Source: Chitinophagaceae bacterium (GTDB lineage: Bacteria > Bacteroidota > Bacteroidia > Chitinophagales > Chitinophagaceae). From it: DNA of 17,277 nucleotides. Below, in pieces: positions 6,513-14,814 of this stretch; position 1 is the first letter of the stretch; the number at the start of each line of letters is the position of its first letter. The DNA is taken from NCBI GenBank assembly GCA_947483345.1, contig CANKNL010000027.1:1-17277 (forward strand), written 5' to 3'. The notes beneath the pieces are model-generated. The model was not told where the DNA came from and did no database searches. It saw only the letters and a program-made list of their open reading frames with translations. Made by a program: the position numbers and the translations under genes.

Positions 6513-8963
6513 ATGAAATGGTTCTTTTTCATAGGCCTTATGATGGCTTCCTGTACCATTCCCAAAAAGTATCAAAAAGGCAAGCCTTTTATTGCTAAAA
6601 ATAATATCGAAGTTAAGGGAGGAAATTTTAGTAAAGAAGAAAGGGCCACATTAAAGCAGCGATTAAATGCACAATTAGACGACAGTTCCAGAATAAATGT
6701 GATTGATAAATATTTTATACGACATGTTATTGTGAGTCCGCCGGCCTATGACAGTAATGCGGCGACAAAATCAGTCAGAAATATGGAAACGTCGATGCTG
6801 CATCTGGGATATTATAAAGCCAGTGGTCGTTTTCGGGCTGATACAGTCAACTATGGCGATCAACAACGCGTGCATGTTAAATACCAGATAGATGTAAATA
6901 AACCAACCCTAATTGATACGTTATTGTACATATTACGTAAACCCGATCTGCAAAAACTGGCTTTACAAAATATGGACCAGAGTTTAATTAAAAAAGGGAT
7001 GCCGGTGACCAAGTCTGCTGTATTAGGGGAATTAAACAGATTGGTTGATATATATCGTAATAACGGCTATTATAAATTCAGTTCTAAAGAGTTGGTGATG
7101 CGTGGTGATACCACGGTTGCCGCATTAACCACAATCACTGATGATATTTTTGAGCAGTTAAAATTGCTGGCAGAAGCCCAACAGGCCAGAGATTCTCCTA
7201 CTGTAAAGTTGGCTGTTGTTTTAAATGCACCTGCCGACAGCAGTAAATTAGCGCCCTATTACATTAATAATATTTATATTTTACCGGATTATAAAAACGG
7301 CGATAAGCTAACAGATAAGACTTTAACCGAAGCCGTTATTACTAAAAAAAAATGCGACAGCTGTGCTGCTGATACCAATTTTATAATCCGTTATCATAAA
7401 TTTTTATTCCGGAATCGTTTTTTAACCCGGCAGATTTTTTTGCGCAAAGGGAATTTATATAATCAGAATGATTTTTATAAATCGTTAAACAATTTTGCCA
7501 AGGCAGGCGTATGGCAAAGCACAAACATTTTGATTGAAGAGGTAAAAGGAAAAGACAGTCTGCATCTGATAGATTTAATTATTCAATTAATGCCCGGAAA
7601 ACAATTCGGCTATGAGGCCGCATTGGAAGCAAGTTATTCAGCTTCGAGCAATACAAACAGTGTAACCGCAGCCAATGCCGGTAATTTGCTTGGGCTATCA
7701 GGTAATGTATCATTACTTAACAGAAATTTTCAGAAAGAAGGGATAAAGATGACCAATTCGCTGCTTGCCGGTATTGAATTTAATTTCAGGCCAGACAGTA
7801 ATAATACCAGAAATCTGATCAATTCCAATGAAATCAGTTATACCAATAATATAGCTTTTCCCAGGTTAATTTTTCCTTTTATCAAATTTAATAAAGACAA
7901 ACGTTTTATTACAAAAGAGTCTTTCATTACAACTAAGTTCTCCTATATAAACCGTATTAACCTCTTCAACCTGCAGTCATTTAATTTTGGCGTTGGTTAT
8001 TCAGCAACCACAAAAAAGAACAGGCAATGGGTCTTCAGGCCTTTAAATTTTGAATTCGCCCGGCTTTATAATGAAACGGACAGTTTTAAAAAGACTTTGC
8101 TGGATAACCCTTTCTTACGCTATTCATTCAACACGGCATTGGTAGCCGGTTCCAGCATTGGTTACCGGTTCAATAAAGTTAACAGTAAACACAGCAACCG
8201 GCAACATAGTTTAAAGATCAATGTAGAAGAATCGGGGTTACTTTGGGGTAGATTGGGCATTTTTAAAAAATATTTACGCCAGTTTGTAAAAGCAGATGCA
8301 GAATACATTTATTCGGCAAGTAGACCAAAAGCTGCTTTTATTTTCAGGGTGTTTGGGGGCATTGGAATTGCATCCAAAAGCGATACCACACTGCCGTTTT
8401 TTAAACAGTATTTTGGTGGTGGCAGCAACAGTATGCGTGGCTGGCCTGTACGTGGCATAGGCCGGGGATCGCAACCGCTTTCACCCTATGGCTCTAATTC
8501 ATTTAATGACCGCACAGGCGATATACAACTGGAAACCAATATTGAATACCGTTATACCATTGCACAGATCATTCCCAATTCACTGGTGCTAAAAGGTGCC
8601 TTATTTGCTGATATGGGCAATGTGTGGAATTTCAGAAATTCGTTACCCGGAGGTGGCTCAGACAGTACCCAGTTTCAGTTTAGAAATCTGTACAAACAAT
8701 TAGGCGTTTCTGCAGGCACGGGTTTCCGACTGGATTTCAATTATTTTGTGGTGCGCTTTGATTTTGGCTTCAGGTTTAAAAAGCCCGATGTGATCAAAAA
8801 TGATGGTTGGCAGATTCCGGATATTAATTTTAATAATTTATTCAGACGGGGAGAAAACCTCACGGATCCACTCAATCCGGGCAATACCTACAATGATAAC
8901 CGATACAAAAAATGGCGCTACGAAAATTATAATTTAACGATTGGAATCAGTTATCCTTTCTAA
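6513..8963 (+). CDS. tamL: TamL-type BamA/TamA family outer-membrane assembly lipoprotein
   Basis: This Omp85-superfamily protein of about 816 residues matches the Bacteroidota TamL type: a lipoprotein version of TamA with POTRA-like periplasmic repeats and a 16-strand barrel (Bac_surface_Ag). With the ATG at 6513 it begins MKWFFFIGLMMASC, a short lipoprotein signal with the acylated cysteine at residue 14, then IPKKYQKGKPF. The N-terminal half, about residues 20-370, holds the POTRA region. The barrel follows and contains the loop-6 motif GGGSNSMRGWPVRG (about residues 634-648). The C-terminus LTIGISYPF ends in the aromatic residue of a barrel signal. The frame is open from 6453 (TTG), and an ATG at 6471 is also possible, but the lipobox favours 6513. 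It presumably inserts or exports envelope proteins together with TamB, which is not in this window. Confidence 0.9.
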   Translation: MKWFFFIGLMMASCTIPKKYQKGKPFIAKNNIEVKGGNFSKEERATLKQRLNAQLDDSSRINVIDKYFIRHVIVSPPAYDSNAATKSVRNMETSMLHLGYYKASGRFRADTVNYGDQQRVHVKYQIDVNKPTLIDTLLYILRKPDLQKLALQNMDQSLIKKGMPVTKSAVLGELNRLVDIYRNNGYYKFSSKELVMRGDTTVAALTTITDDIFEQLKLLAEAQQARDSPTVKLAVVLNAPADSSKLAPYYINNIYILPDYKNGDKLTDKTLTEAVITKKKCDSCAADTNFIIRYHKFLFRNRFLTRQIFLRKGNLYNQNDFYKSLNNFAKAGVWQSTNILIEEVKGKDSLHLIDLIIQLMPGKQFGYEAALEASYSASSNTNSVTAANAGNLLGLSGNVSLLNRNFQKEGIKMTNSLLAGIEFNFRPDSNNTRNLINSNEISYTNNIAFPRLIFPFIKFNKDKRFITKESFITTKFSYINRINLFNLQSFNFGVGYSATTKKNRQWVFRPLNFEFARLYNETDSFKKTLLDNPFLRYSFNTALVAGSSIGYRFNKVNSKHSNRQHSLKINVEESGLLWGRLGIFKKYLRQFVKADAEYIYSASRPKAAFIFRVFGGIGIASKSDTTLPFFKQYFGGGSNSMRGWPVRGIGRGSQPLSPYGSNSFNDRTGDIQLETNIEYRYTIAQIIPNSLVLKGALFADMGNVWNFRNSLPGGGSDSTQFQFRNLYKQLGVSAGTGFRLDFNYFVVRFDFGFRFKKPDVIKNDGWQIPDINFNNLFRRGENLTDPLNPGNTYNDNRYKKWRYENYNLTIGISYPF

Positions 8964-8967
8964 GGAT

Positions 8968-9008
8968 GTTAATCCGTTAATTGGTTAATTAGTTAATCCG
9001 TTAGGCGG
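8968..9008. repeat. Left 8-bp tandem repeat array, GTTAAT core
   Basis: Four units with a perfect GTTAAT core start at 8968, 8976, 8984 and 8992, followed by a degenerate fifth (GTTAGGCG) at 9000. The period is exactly eight bases; only the last two bases of each unit vary. The array begins four bases after the tamL stop and ends eight bases before the stop of the four-helix-bundle gene. Its orientation is opposite to the array at 9437-9516, and the segment 8975-8990 is the exact reverse complement of 9436-9451. Confidence 0.85.
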
Positions 9009-9016
9009 ATCCCTAT

Positions 9017-9400
9017 TTAGTCTTTTTTATTGTGTTTAGGAGAGGACGCAATAAATTTTATGTATCCATTAAGTTTTGCCAGAATCTTTTCTGCCTCGTT
9101 TAATAATTCTTCAGCTTTGTCATTTTCAATTATTTTTCTTCTTTTACATTTTGATAACCATGATTTAGTTTCCTGTATTGAACCTCTGGAATAAAAGAAA
9201 AACTGCTTACTTTCTTTGTAAAAATATCGACCATACCCTTCAGCAATATTTGCTGCAATAGAGCCTGCAGATCTTACAACCTGCTTACCAATAGTATCTT
9301 TCCGAAAATTATCCCAATCCAATACAATATCCCAAATACTATCAGAAAAAGCTTCTGATAATTGATAAACTTCCAGTTTCTCCAAAGTATAATCCATCAT
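9017..9400 (-). CDS. Four-helix-bundle protein of the 23S rRNA intervening-sequence (S23/IVP) family
   Basis: A 127-residue helical protein with the family hallmark QVVRSAGSIAANIAEGYGR (40-58), followed by a second signature RGSIQETKSWL (72-82). Its relatives include ORFs inside intervening sequences of 23S rRNA genes in Leptospira and Coxiella, the Avd accessory protein of diversity-generating retroelements, and many free-standing genes in Bacteroidota. They fold as a basic four-helix bundle that oligomerises and may bind nucleic acid; the role of free-standing copies is unknown. The protein starts MMDYTLEKLEVY, so 9400 or 9397 may be the start. No reverse transcriptase or rRNA lies nearby, so this is neither a retroelement nor an rRNA IVS in place. 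Inverted 8-bp repeat arrays flank the gene, an arrangement treated under findings. Confidence 0.9.
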   Translation of the reverse strand: MMDYTLEKLEVYQLSEAFSDSIWDIVLDWDNFRKDTIGKQVVRSAGSIAANIAEGYGRYFYKESKQFFFYSRGSIQETKSWLSKCKRRKIIENDKAEELLNEAEKILAKLNGYIKFIASSPKHNKKD

Positions 9401-9436
9401 ATTAAATTTAACATGAAATGATACCTAAATTTACGA

Positions 9437-9516
9437 ATTAACCAATTAACGTATTAACGTATTAACGAATTAACCGATTAACCAATTAACGTATTAACGT
9501 ATTAACCAATTAACAA
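9437..9516. repeat. Right 8-bp tandem repeat array, ATTAAC core (inverse of the left array)
   Basis: Ten consecutive units with a perfect ATTAAC core start at 9437, 9445, 9453, 9461, 9469, 9477, 9485, 9493, 9501 and 9509. Two variable bases (mostly CA or GT) separate the cores. The order of the variable bases gives a higher-order repeat: 9437-9466 is identical to 9477-9506, a 40-base step. The array lies upstream of the four-helix-bundle gene on its coding strand and overlaps the 3' end of truB, whose stop is at 9504-9502. Confidence 0.9.
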
Positions 9517-10278
9517 TTGTTCAAACTCTTCCATACCCACAGCATCTTCGTTCCTGAATTCCCCAATTCTGGTACGGCACAAACTGCTTAAATACCCGCC
9601 ACAGCCTAATGCCGCGCCATAATCATTGGCAAGGCTGCGGATATACGTGCCCGTGCCACAGATCACTTTAAAATGTACTGCCGGTAATTCAATTGCAGTT
9701 ATTTCAAAAGATTTGATGTTGATGCTGCGTGGCTTTAATTCCACTTTGTCTCCCCTTCTTGCTAATTCATATAAAGCAATGCCCTCTTTTTTTATAGCAG
9801 AGAACATCGGTGGCAGTTGTTGAATATCGCCCACAAATTCTTCAGTAGCTTTTTGCAGCATATCGTTGGTAACAAAAGAAAAATCTTTTAGCTGCTCAGG
9901 TTCACTCTCCAGGTCGTAGGTTGGGGTAACAGCACCCAGCGTAATGCTGCCGGTATATTCTTTCTCCTGCGCCATGTACTCGTTTATCTTTTTGGTAAAC
10001 TTGCCGGTGCAAACAATCAGTAAACCGGTTGCCAGCGGATCAAGCGTACCGGCATGCCCTATTTTTTTTATCTGGATCAGGCTACGCAGTTTACGCACCA
10101 CATCAAAAGATGTCCAGTGCAGAGGTTTGTTTATTAAAATAACTTTCCCATCTGCATAGGGCTGCTGGATGGCCGGATCAATGGGAATTCTTTCGGTACG
10201 TTCTTTTTTAACAGGAGCTTCTCCGGCTTGTATTAATTTGTTGGTATATCTTAATCGGTAGGTTTCTTTACGTGCCAA
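9502..10278 (-). CDS. truB: tRNA pseudouridine synthase B
   Basis: TruB converts uridine 55 to pseudouridine in the T-arm of tRNAs. The catalytic aspartate is D80 in GHAGTLDPLATG (74-85), preceded by the family motif INKPLHWTSFDVVRKLR (49-65). Further TruB features are QQLPPMFSAIKKEG and CGTGTYIRSLANDYG. The start is a TTG at 10278; an in-frame stop lies 12 bases upstream and there is no ATG before the conserved core. This gives about 45 residues ahead of the core, longer than usual and rich in Lys and Arg. The last residues (LLIG and the stop) are encoded by the tandem repeat array, so the C-terminus may have been reset by repeat insertion or growth. It follows the DUF58 gene after a 51-base gap. 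Confidence 0.95.
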   Translation of the reverse strand: MARKETYRLRYTNKLIQAGEAPVKKERTERIPIDPAIQQPYADGKVILINKPLHWTSFDVVRKLRSLIQIKKIGHAGTLDPLATGLLIVCTGKFTKKINEYMAQEKEYTGSITLGAVTPTYDLESEPEQLKDFSFVTNDMLQKATEEFVGDIQQLPPMFSAIKKEGIALYELARRGDKVELKPRSINIKSFEITAIELPAVHFKVICGTGTYIRSLANDYGAALGCGGYLSSLCRTRIGEFRNEDAVGMEEFEQLLIG

Positions 10279-10290
10279 ATGTTTTTTTTA

Positions 10291-10298
10291 CAAATGTA
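10291..10298 (-). promoter_or_regulatory. Candidate -7 box just upstream of truB
   Basis: The minus strand reads TACATTTG, matching TAnnTTTG, only 12 bases before the TTG start of truB. Transcription from here would give an almost leaderless mRNA. The box may instead be chance, with truB read from the upstream genes. Confidence 0.35.
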
Positions 10299-10329
10299 CA
10301 ATTTGAATCTACAATGACTTGAAGTTAAA

Positions 10330-11673
10330 TCAGATCGCCTGCCTCGCCTTTAACTCCAAATATTTATTAACTGCATTAACGGTTAGTTTATCGGGAGGCG
10401 TTAAAATAGAAAGGATGCCATGCTTTTTTAATTCCTTTACAATGAGCCTTTTTTCAAACTCAAATTTTTCGGCAATGGTTTTTATGTAAACCTCTTCTAC
10501 ATTCTTTGCATCTAAGTGAGAGAGGGAATGCAGTTCGGTATTTTCAAAAAACACCACCATCAGCAAATGGTGCCTGGCAATGGATCGCAGGTAATTCAAC
10601 TGCCTGTTCAGCCCAGAGAGAGATTCGAAGTTTGTATACAAAACAATCAGGCTGCGGTGCTTGATGCGGCCGCGTATCTGCATGTACAACATATCATAAT
10701 CACTTTCTAAAAAGGCTGTTTCCTGATTGTATAATAACTGTAAAATATTTTCTCGCTGTATGGGCTTGCGGTCTGCAGCCAGCAGCGATCCCATTTTATT
10801 GGAGAACGTCATCAGCCCCACCCTGTCCTGCTTTTGTAAACACACATTGGCTAAAACCAAGGTACTGTTAATGGCATAATCCAGTAAGGTTAATCCCCCA
10901 AATGGCATTTTCATCAACCGGCCTTTATCAATAATACAATACACCTGCTGGCTTTTTTCGTCGGTATAATTATTAACCATCAGTGAGCCCTTTCTGGCAG
11001 TGGCCTTCCAGTTCACACTACGCACATCATCGCCGCGTACATATTCTTTGATCTGCTCAAACTCCATACTGTGGCCGATCTTACGCATACGTTTATTACC
11101 ATATTCGGTTTGTATGGTTGTTTGAGATAAGAGTTCATATTTACGCATTTGTAAAAAAGAGGGATACACAGGCACCCGATCTTCCGCTTCTATATTATGG
11201 CGGCGCTTTACTAAGCCCAATACCGATTTTACATAAATGATAATCCGGCCAAATTCATATTCGCCCCGTTTTACCGGCCTTAGTTTATACCCGATATTTT
11301 TTTGTTCCCTTGCACCGAAACGATGAGTTAACTGCCAGTCTCTTTTTTGAAACTGCACCGGCAGTTCATCAATGATCTCCATATCAACAGTAAACAGCAT
11401 ATTGTTTTTTACTTGTATCTCCACTTTATTGTCATCGCCGTTACTCATCCGGTCTGCCATTATTCGTTTGGCTGCAGGTGCTTTACCTAAAACAAAAAGA
11501 AAGACATAATCAATAAAGAACATGGCCATAAAAATCACTAGCAGTATACTTACCATTAAGAAGATCCCAGGAAAAAAGAATGACAGGATAAACAATACAA
11601 TACAAAGCCCCATTGCCAGATAAAATCTTAACGGCAGATATAATGCTCCAATGTATTTTTTTAAATAGGTCAT
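10330..11673 (-). CDS. DUF58 domain protein, membrane-anchored
   Basis: A 447-residue protein with two adjacent N-terminal membrane helices (about 15-35 and 37-62) and a cytoplasmic part ending in a DUF58 domain. The DUF58 signature is EYVRGDDVRSVNWKATARKG (210-229). DUF58 proteins are usually encoded next to MoxR AAA+ ATPases, as here (29 bases downstream of moxR), and have a vWA-like fold. The expected MIDAS loop is replaced by CIIDKGRLMKM (246-256), so the metal-binding DxSxS motif is not apparent. It probably acts as partner or adaptor of the MoxR ATPase at the inner membrane; the substrate is unknown. Confidence 0.9.
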   Translation of the reverse strand: MTYLKKYIGALYLPLRFYLAMGLCIVLFILSFFFPGIFLMVSILLVIFMAMFFIDYVFLFVLGKAPAAKRIMADRMSNGDDNKVEIQVKNNMLFTVDMEIIDELPVQFQKRDWQLTHRFGAREQKNIGYKLRPVKRGEYEFGRIIIYVKSVLGLVKRRHNIEAEDRVPVYPSFLQMRKYELLSQTTIQTEYGNKRMRKIGHSMEFEQIKEYVRGDDVRSVNWKATARKGSLMVNNYTDEKSQQVYCIIDKGRLMKMPFGGLTLLDYAINSTLVLANVCLQKQDRVGLMTFSNKMGSLLAADRKPIQRENILQLLYNQETAFLESDYDMLYMQIRGRIKHRSLIVLYTNFESLSGLNRQLNYLRSIARHHLLMVVFFENTELHSLSHLDAKNVEEVYIKTIAEKFEFEKRLIVKELKKHGILSILTPPDKLTVNAVNKYLELKARQAI

Positions 11674-11702
11674 AACTATGCCCCTGGGGGCTTTAGGCGT
11701 TT

Positions 11703-12680
11703 TTATCTTGGCACTTCTATTGCTTTTAAAATAGTGCCAATCAAATCATCTGCTGTAATACCCTCCATCTCTTTTTCGGGCGTAAGTATAATGCGGTGCC
11801 TTAATACATGCGGCGCCATGTTTATAATATCTTCTGGCGTAACAAAATCTCTTCCCTGTATAGCCGCATTGGCTTTTGCCGATCGCAAAATAGCCAAGGA
11901 AGCTCGTGGTGAAGCACCCAGGTACAAGGCCGGATTATTGCGTGTTTCATGAACGATCTTTGCAATAAACTCAATCAGTTTGGGTTCTATGATGATGGAC
12001 TGTACCTGGTTGCGGTAATGCTGCAACTCAAGGGGTGTCAATAATTTCCTTACTCCCTCTAACATCTGCGCCTGCGTTTTTCCCTGCTGCCTGTTTAAGA
12101 TCGTTATCTCTTCTTCCAGTGTTGGATACTGCACTTCAATTTTAAATAGAAAACGATCCAGTTGGGCTTCGGGTAAACGGTATGTACCTTCCTGTTCAAT
12201 CGGATTTTGCGTAGCTAATACAATAAAAGGGAAACGCATCTGATGCGATATGCCATCAATGGTAACCTGGCGTTCTTCCATCACTTCAAACAAGGCAGCC
12301 TGTGTTTTTGCAGGCGCTCTGTTGATCTCATCTATTAAAACAATATTACTGAAAATGGGCCCGGCTTTAAATTTAAAATCGCCTTCGCCCGGATTAAAAA
12401 CCGACGTGCCAATCACATCACTGGGCATCAGGTCGGGTGTAAACTGCAGCCGCGAAAAATCAGCATCAATGATCTTGGCCATCAGTTTAGCTGTTAACGT
12501 TTTGGCCACTCCCGGTACCCCTTCAATTAAAATATGGCCGTCGCATAAAAGGCCAATCAACAAAAGATCAACCATGTTATATTGTCCGGTTATCACCTGT
12601 GCAATTTCATTTTTAACATCATAAACAGTTCTGTTTAAAGCGCTCAGATCAATGCGTTGTTCAAATAAGTTTTCTTCCAT
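11703..12680 (-). CDS. MoxR family AAA+ ATPase
   Basis: A 325-residue AAA+ ATPase of the MoxR class, chaperone-like ATPases that mature or remodel partner proteins, often with vWA or DUF58 proteins. Visible motifs are Walker A GVPGVAKT (54-61), Walker B IVLIDE (113-118), sensor 1 asparagine N159 in ATQNP, the MoxR insert region around EGTYRLPEAQLDRF (164-177), and a C-terminal lid domain with YLGASPRASLAILRSAKA. All ATPase residues look intact. It sits between the DUF4350 lipoprotein gene (68-base gap) and the DUF58 gene (29-base gap) in one minus-strand operon. Confidence 0.95.
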   Translation of the reverse strand: MEENLFEQRIDLSALNRTVYDVKNEIAQVITGQYNMVDLLLIGLLCDGHILIEGVPGVAKTLTAKLMAKIIDADFSRLQFTPDLMPSDVIGTSVFNPGEGDFKFKAGPIFSNIVLIDEINRAPAKTQAALFEVMEERQVTIDGISHQMRFPFIVLATQNPIEQEGTYRLPEAQLDRFLFKIEVQYPTLEEEITILNRQQGKTQAQMLEGVRKLLTPLELQHYRNQVQSIIIEPKLIEFIAKIVHETRNNPALYLGASPRASLAILRSAKANAAIQGRDFVTPEDIINMAPHVLRHRIILTPEKEMEGITADDLIGTILKAIEVPR

Positions 12681-12748
12681 CAGTTTTAGTTTTATAATCC
12701 AATTTTATAAAGTGTAGTTAACCTTACTAGTTTTGGCTGTTTTATAAT

Positions 12749-13969
12749 TTAATTATGCGTACCCTTGTTTTTATAAAAATATTGCATTTGTTCATGTAAA
12801 GAAAGTAGCTGGTAATCATTAACCACATCACTGTTATGTGCGGCCATAATGGTACGGTAAAGTGTATCAACCTTTTCTTTTTCCACTCCGGCTTTGCGGC
12901 TCAGCATGGCTATAAAATCATCATTAACATGATTGGTATTTAAAAAATAGGTATTGCGAATGTACTCATTAAAATAAGTAATCATCTTGTCGGCAATATT
13001 TTTATTGTCTTTTTTCTGCAGGTATAGCCGGCCAATGGTTTCGGTAAATGTTACCGATGTGTTTTCATTGGGTTTAAGCTGTTGTATGATACGTTGTACT
13101 CTTTTACCACCAAATAATATATAGAGCAACAACAACAACAGCGACAACCAGAAAGCCATTTTCAATGGCGGGTGCTTCATGATTTCGCTAAATGAGGAAA
13201 AGCCCTTGTCTGTATTTTTTCGCGACTTGATCTTATTATAATGATCATCCCAATACACATGCTCTGGCGTGCTTTCGGTAAAGGCAAATGCATTGATTAC
13301 ATATTTATAATTGTTTTCATTGAGCAGAAAATAATTGCTGAATGCCCGGGGTTCACATTGAAGAAAAAGCTTTCCCTTACCATAAAAATGCACAATAGAA
13401 TTGGGTAATTTGCTGTCGTTATAGCCAAGTACACGGGTATTACGGTTGTTGAGTTCTGTAAAATAATTTTGAAAAGGATAGTAATAATAAGCCCATTTAA
13501 AATCAGGTTGCAGAATGGAGCTGACAGCGGTATTTTGCATAATACCATTTATCTTTTCAAAAACCGGGTTTGAATACATTTCATGGCAGCCAATTTTGGC
13601 AAGCAACAACTCATCAATTAAGCCCGCAGCTATAAACAGGTTGTTACCTGCATGCACAAAGGCCATCATGGCATCAACCTCCTCTTCATTAACATATAAT
13701 TTTGATGCGATGCAGATATATAATGCGCCCGTATCGCTGATGTTTTGCCAGGTATTTTTAAAATTTTGCTTTTTAGTCCGGAGGGCATTGTTTTTATAGA
13801 TGGCGCTTATCTGCCGGTAAGCAATATCCGCTCCGAAAGGTTTTTTATCCAGTTTTGAATAGCTTTCGACCAAAGAAGGCAGCCTTCGGTTACTGCCACC
13901 ACTCAAACAGGCGCTGAATAGTACGGTAACCGTAAGCCATAAAAAAATATAGTTGTACCTAGTCTTCAA
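12749..13969 (-). CDS. DUF4350-like membrane-anchored lipoprotein
   Basis: A 406-residue envelope protein. It starts with a lipoprotein-type signal (TVTVLFSAC, acylated cysteine at 21). The periplasmic region resembles DUF4350: SLVESYSKLDKKPFGADIAYRQI early, then a Rossmann/ThuA-like stretch with GALYICIASKLYVNEEEVDAMMAFVHAGNNLFIAAG in pieces (81-116). One membrane helix lies at about 271-287 (FWLSLLLLLLYILFG), followed by a cytoplasmic tail. If both anchors are used, the ends lie in or on the same membrane. DUF4350 genes recur beside DUF4129, MoxR and DUF58 genes. The start overlaps the stop of the DUF4129 gene by four bases, implying translational coupling. The assignment is from domain resemblance and context. 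Confidence 0.78.
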   Translation of the reverse strand: MKTRYNYIFLWLTVTVLFSACLSGGSNRRLPSLVESYSKLDKKPFGADIAYRQISAIYKNNALRTKKQNFKNTWQNISDTGALYICIASKLYVNEEEVDAMMAFVHAGNNLFIAAGLIDELLLAKIGCHEMYSNPVFEKINGIMQNTAVSSILQPDFKWAYYYYPFQNYFTELNNRNTRVLGYNDSKLPNSIVHFYGKGKLFLQCEPRAFSNYFLLNENNYKYVINAFAFTESTPEHVYWDDHYNKIKSRKNTDKGFSSFSEIMKHPPLKMAFWLSLLLLLLYILFGGKRVQRIIQQLKPNENTSVTFTETIGRLYLQKKDNKNIADKMITYFNEYIRNTYFLNTNHVNDDFIAMLSRKAGVEKEKVDTLYRTIMAAHNSDVVNDYQLLSLHEQMQYFYKNKGTHN

Positions 13970-14814
13970 TGCTGATTTAAAAGTTTTTGATTTAAGTTGA
14001 TGAACTGGTTTTCAATTTTTTGATACCTGTATTGTTCAATTTCAAATCCACCATACCATACATACTCATAGTTAAGCGTAAGTGCAGCAAAATCGTTTTG
14101 ATACTTGTGATTCGCCAGATCACGTACATATTGAAAATTGGTTTTATCAGGTGCCAGTTCTAAAATATTTTTATCAGCTAACAGGTGCAGGCTTCGTAAA
14201 TATTGATAGCGAACAGCCTGTCGATAGTTTTTGTTTTGCAGCGCCTGCCCTATCAGGGCCTCAAAATCACTCTCCTTGGTAATCACTTCGGTTTCTAATG
14301 CAGCGTCGGCATCTTTAGCAGATTTTGTCTTGCGCTGAAACACCCCCTCGGCCAAAAACAAACGATACATAATGAAGAGGATAAACAAAATGGCGGCTGT
14401 CCACATCAAAACACGCAAAACGCCAGAACCCAGTATCCTATTAAGTATTCCCGAACCGGCATACGTTGGGCTTTCTGTAATGTCATTTTTCTTCCGGCTT
14501 TTTAAAAGACTGTCTAAATAGCTGGTATAGCCATACGCCTTTTCATGCCGCCAGTTAGCAATTGAATCGTAGGACAGGATTAAATTATTTTGGACCAAAC
14601 CGGTATCTGTTTTGGCGGCATCTTGCACGTCAGCTTTTTCAACATGGTCTGCTGTTGCCGTATCATCTATAATCACCTCTTCAGCCGGCGGGGATAGAGG
14701 CTCTTCTTTTTGTAATAACGACGAATCCACATAAATGAACTTTTTCTGTGCCCGGGCAGCAGATAAAAAAGTAAGCATCAGTATTAATATGAAACTAATT
14801 TTTCGCATGTTCAT
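13966..14814 (-). CDS. DUF4129 domain protein with signal peptide and one membrane helix
   Basis: A 282-residue protein. A signal peptide (FILILMLTFLSAARA, cleavage near residue 22) is followed by a periplasmic, acidic low-complexity region (about 35-120). A membrane helix follows at about 133-153 and then a cytoplasmic DUF4129 domain (about 185-265) with YRQAVRYQYLRSLHLLAD and YVWYGGFEIEQYRY. DUF4129 usually occurs at the C-terminus of transglutaminase-like membrane proteins or alone beside MoxR/DUF58 genes; here no transglutaminase domain is present. It overlaps the SpoIIM-like gene upstream by 20 bases and the DUF4350 gene downstream by four bases, so the three are almost certainly one transcript. 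Confidence 0.85.
   Translation of the reverse strand: MNMRKISFILILMLTFLSAARAQKKFIYVDSSLLQKEEPLSPPAEEVIIDDTATADHVEKADVQDAAKTDTGLVQNNLILSYDSIANWRHEKAYGYTSYLDSLLKSRKKNDITESPTYAGSGILNRILGSGVLRVLMWTAAILFILFIMYRLFLAEGVFQRKTKSAKDADAALETEVITKESDFEALIGQALQNKNYRQAVRYQYLRSLHLLADKNILELAPDKTNFQYVRDLANHKYQNDFAALTLNYEYVWYGGFEIEQYRYQKIENQFINLNQKLLNQH

Noticed and set aside
9017..9400. Avd protein of a diversity-generating retroelement
   Set aside because: No reverse transcriptase and no template/variable repeat pair are visible in the window.
9437..9516. CRISPR array
   Set aside because: The period is eight bases with no spacers of normal length and no cas genes nearby; it is a simple tandem repeat.
8968..9516. 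Insertion sequence with terminal inverted repeats
   Set aside because: No transposase is encoded, the 'ends' are tandem arrays, and I see no target-site duplication at the outer edges.
12250..12624. Plus-strand ORF of 124 codons
   Set aside because: It is a shadow of the MoxR gene, whose motifs are intact on the minus strand.
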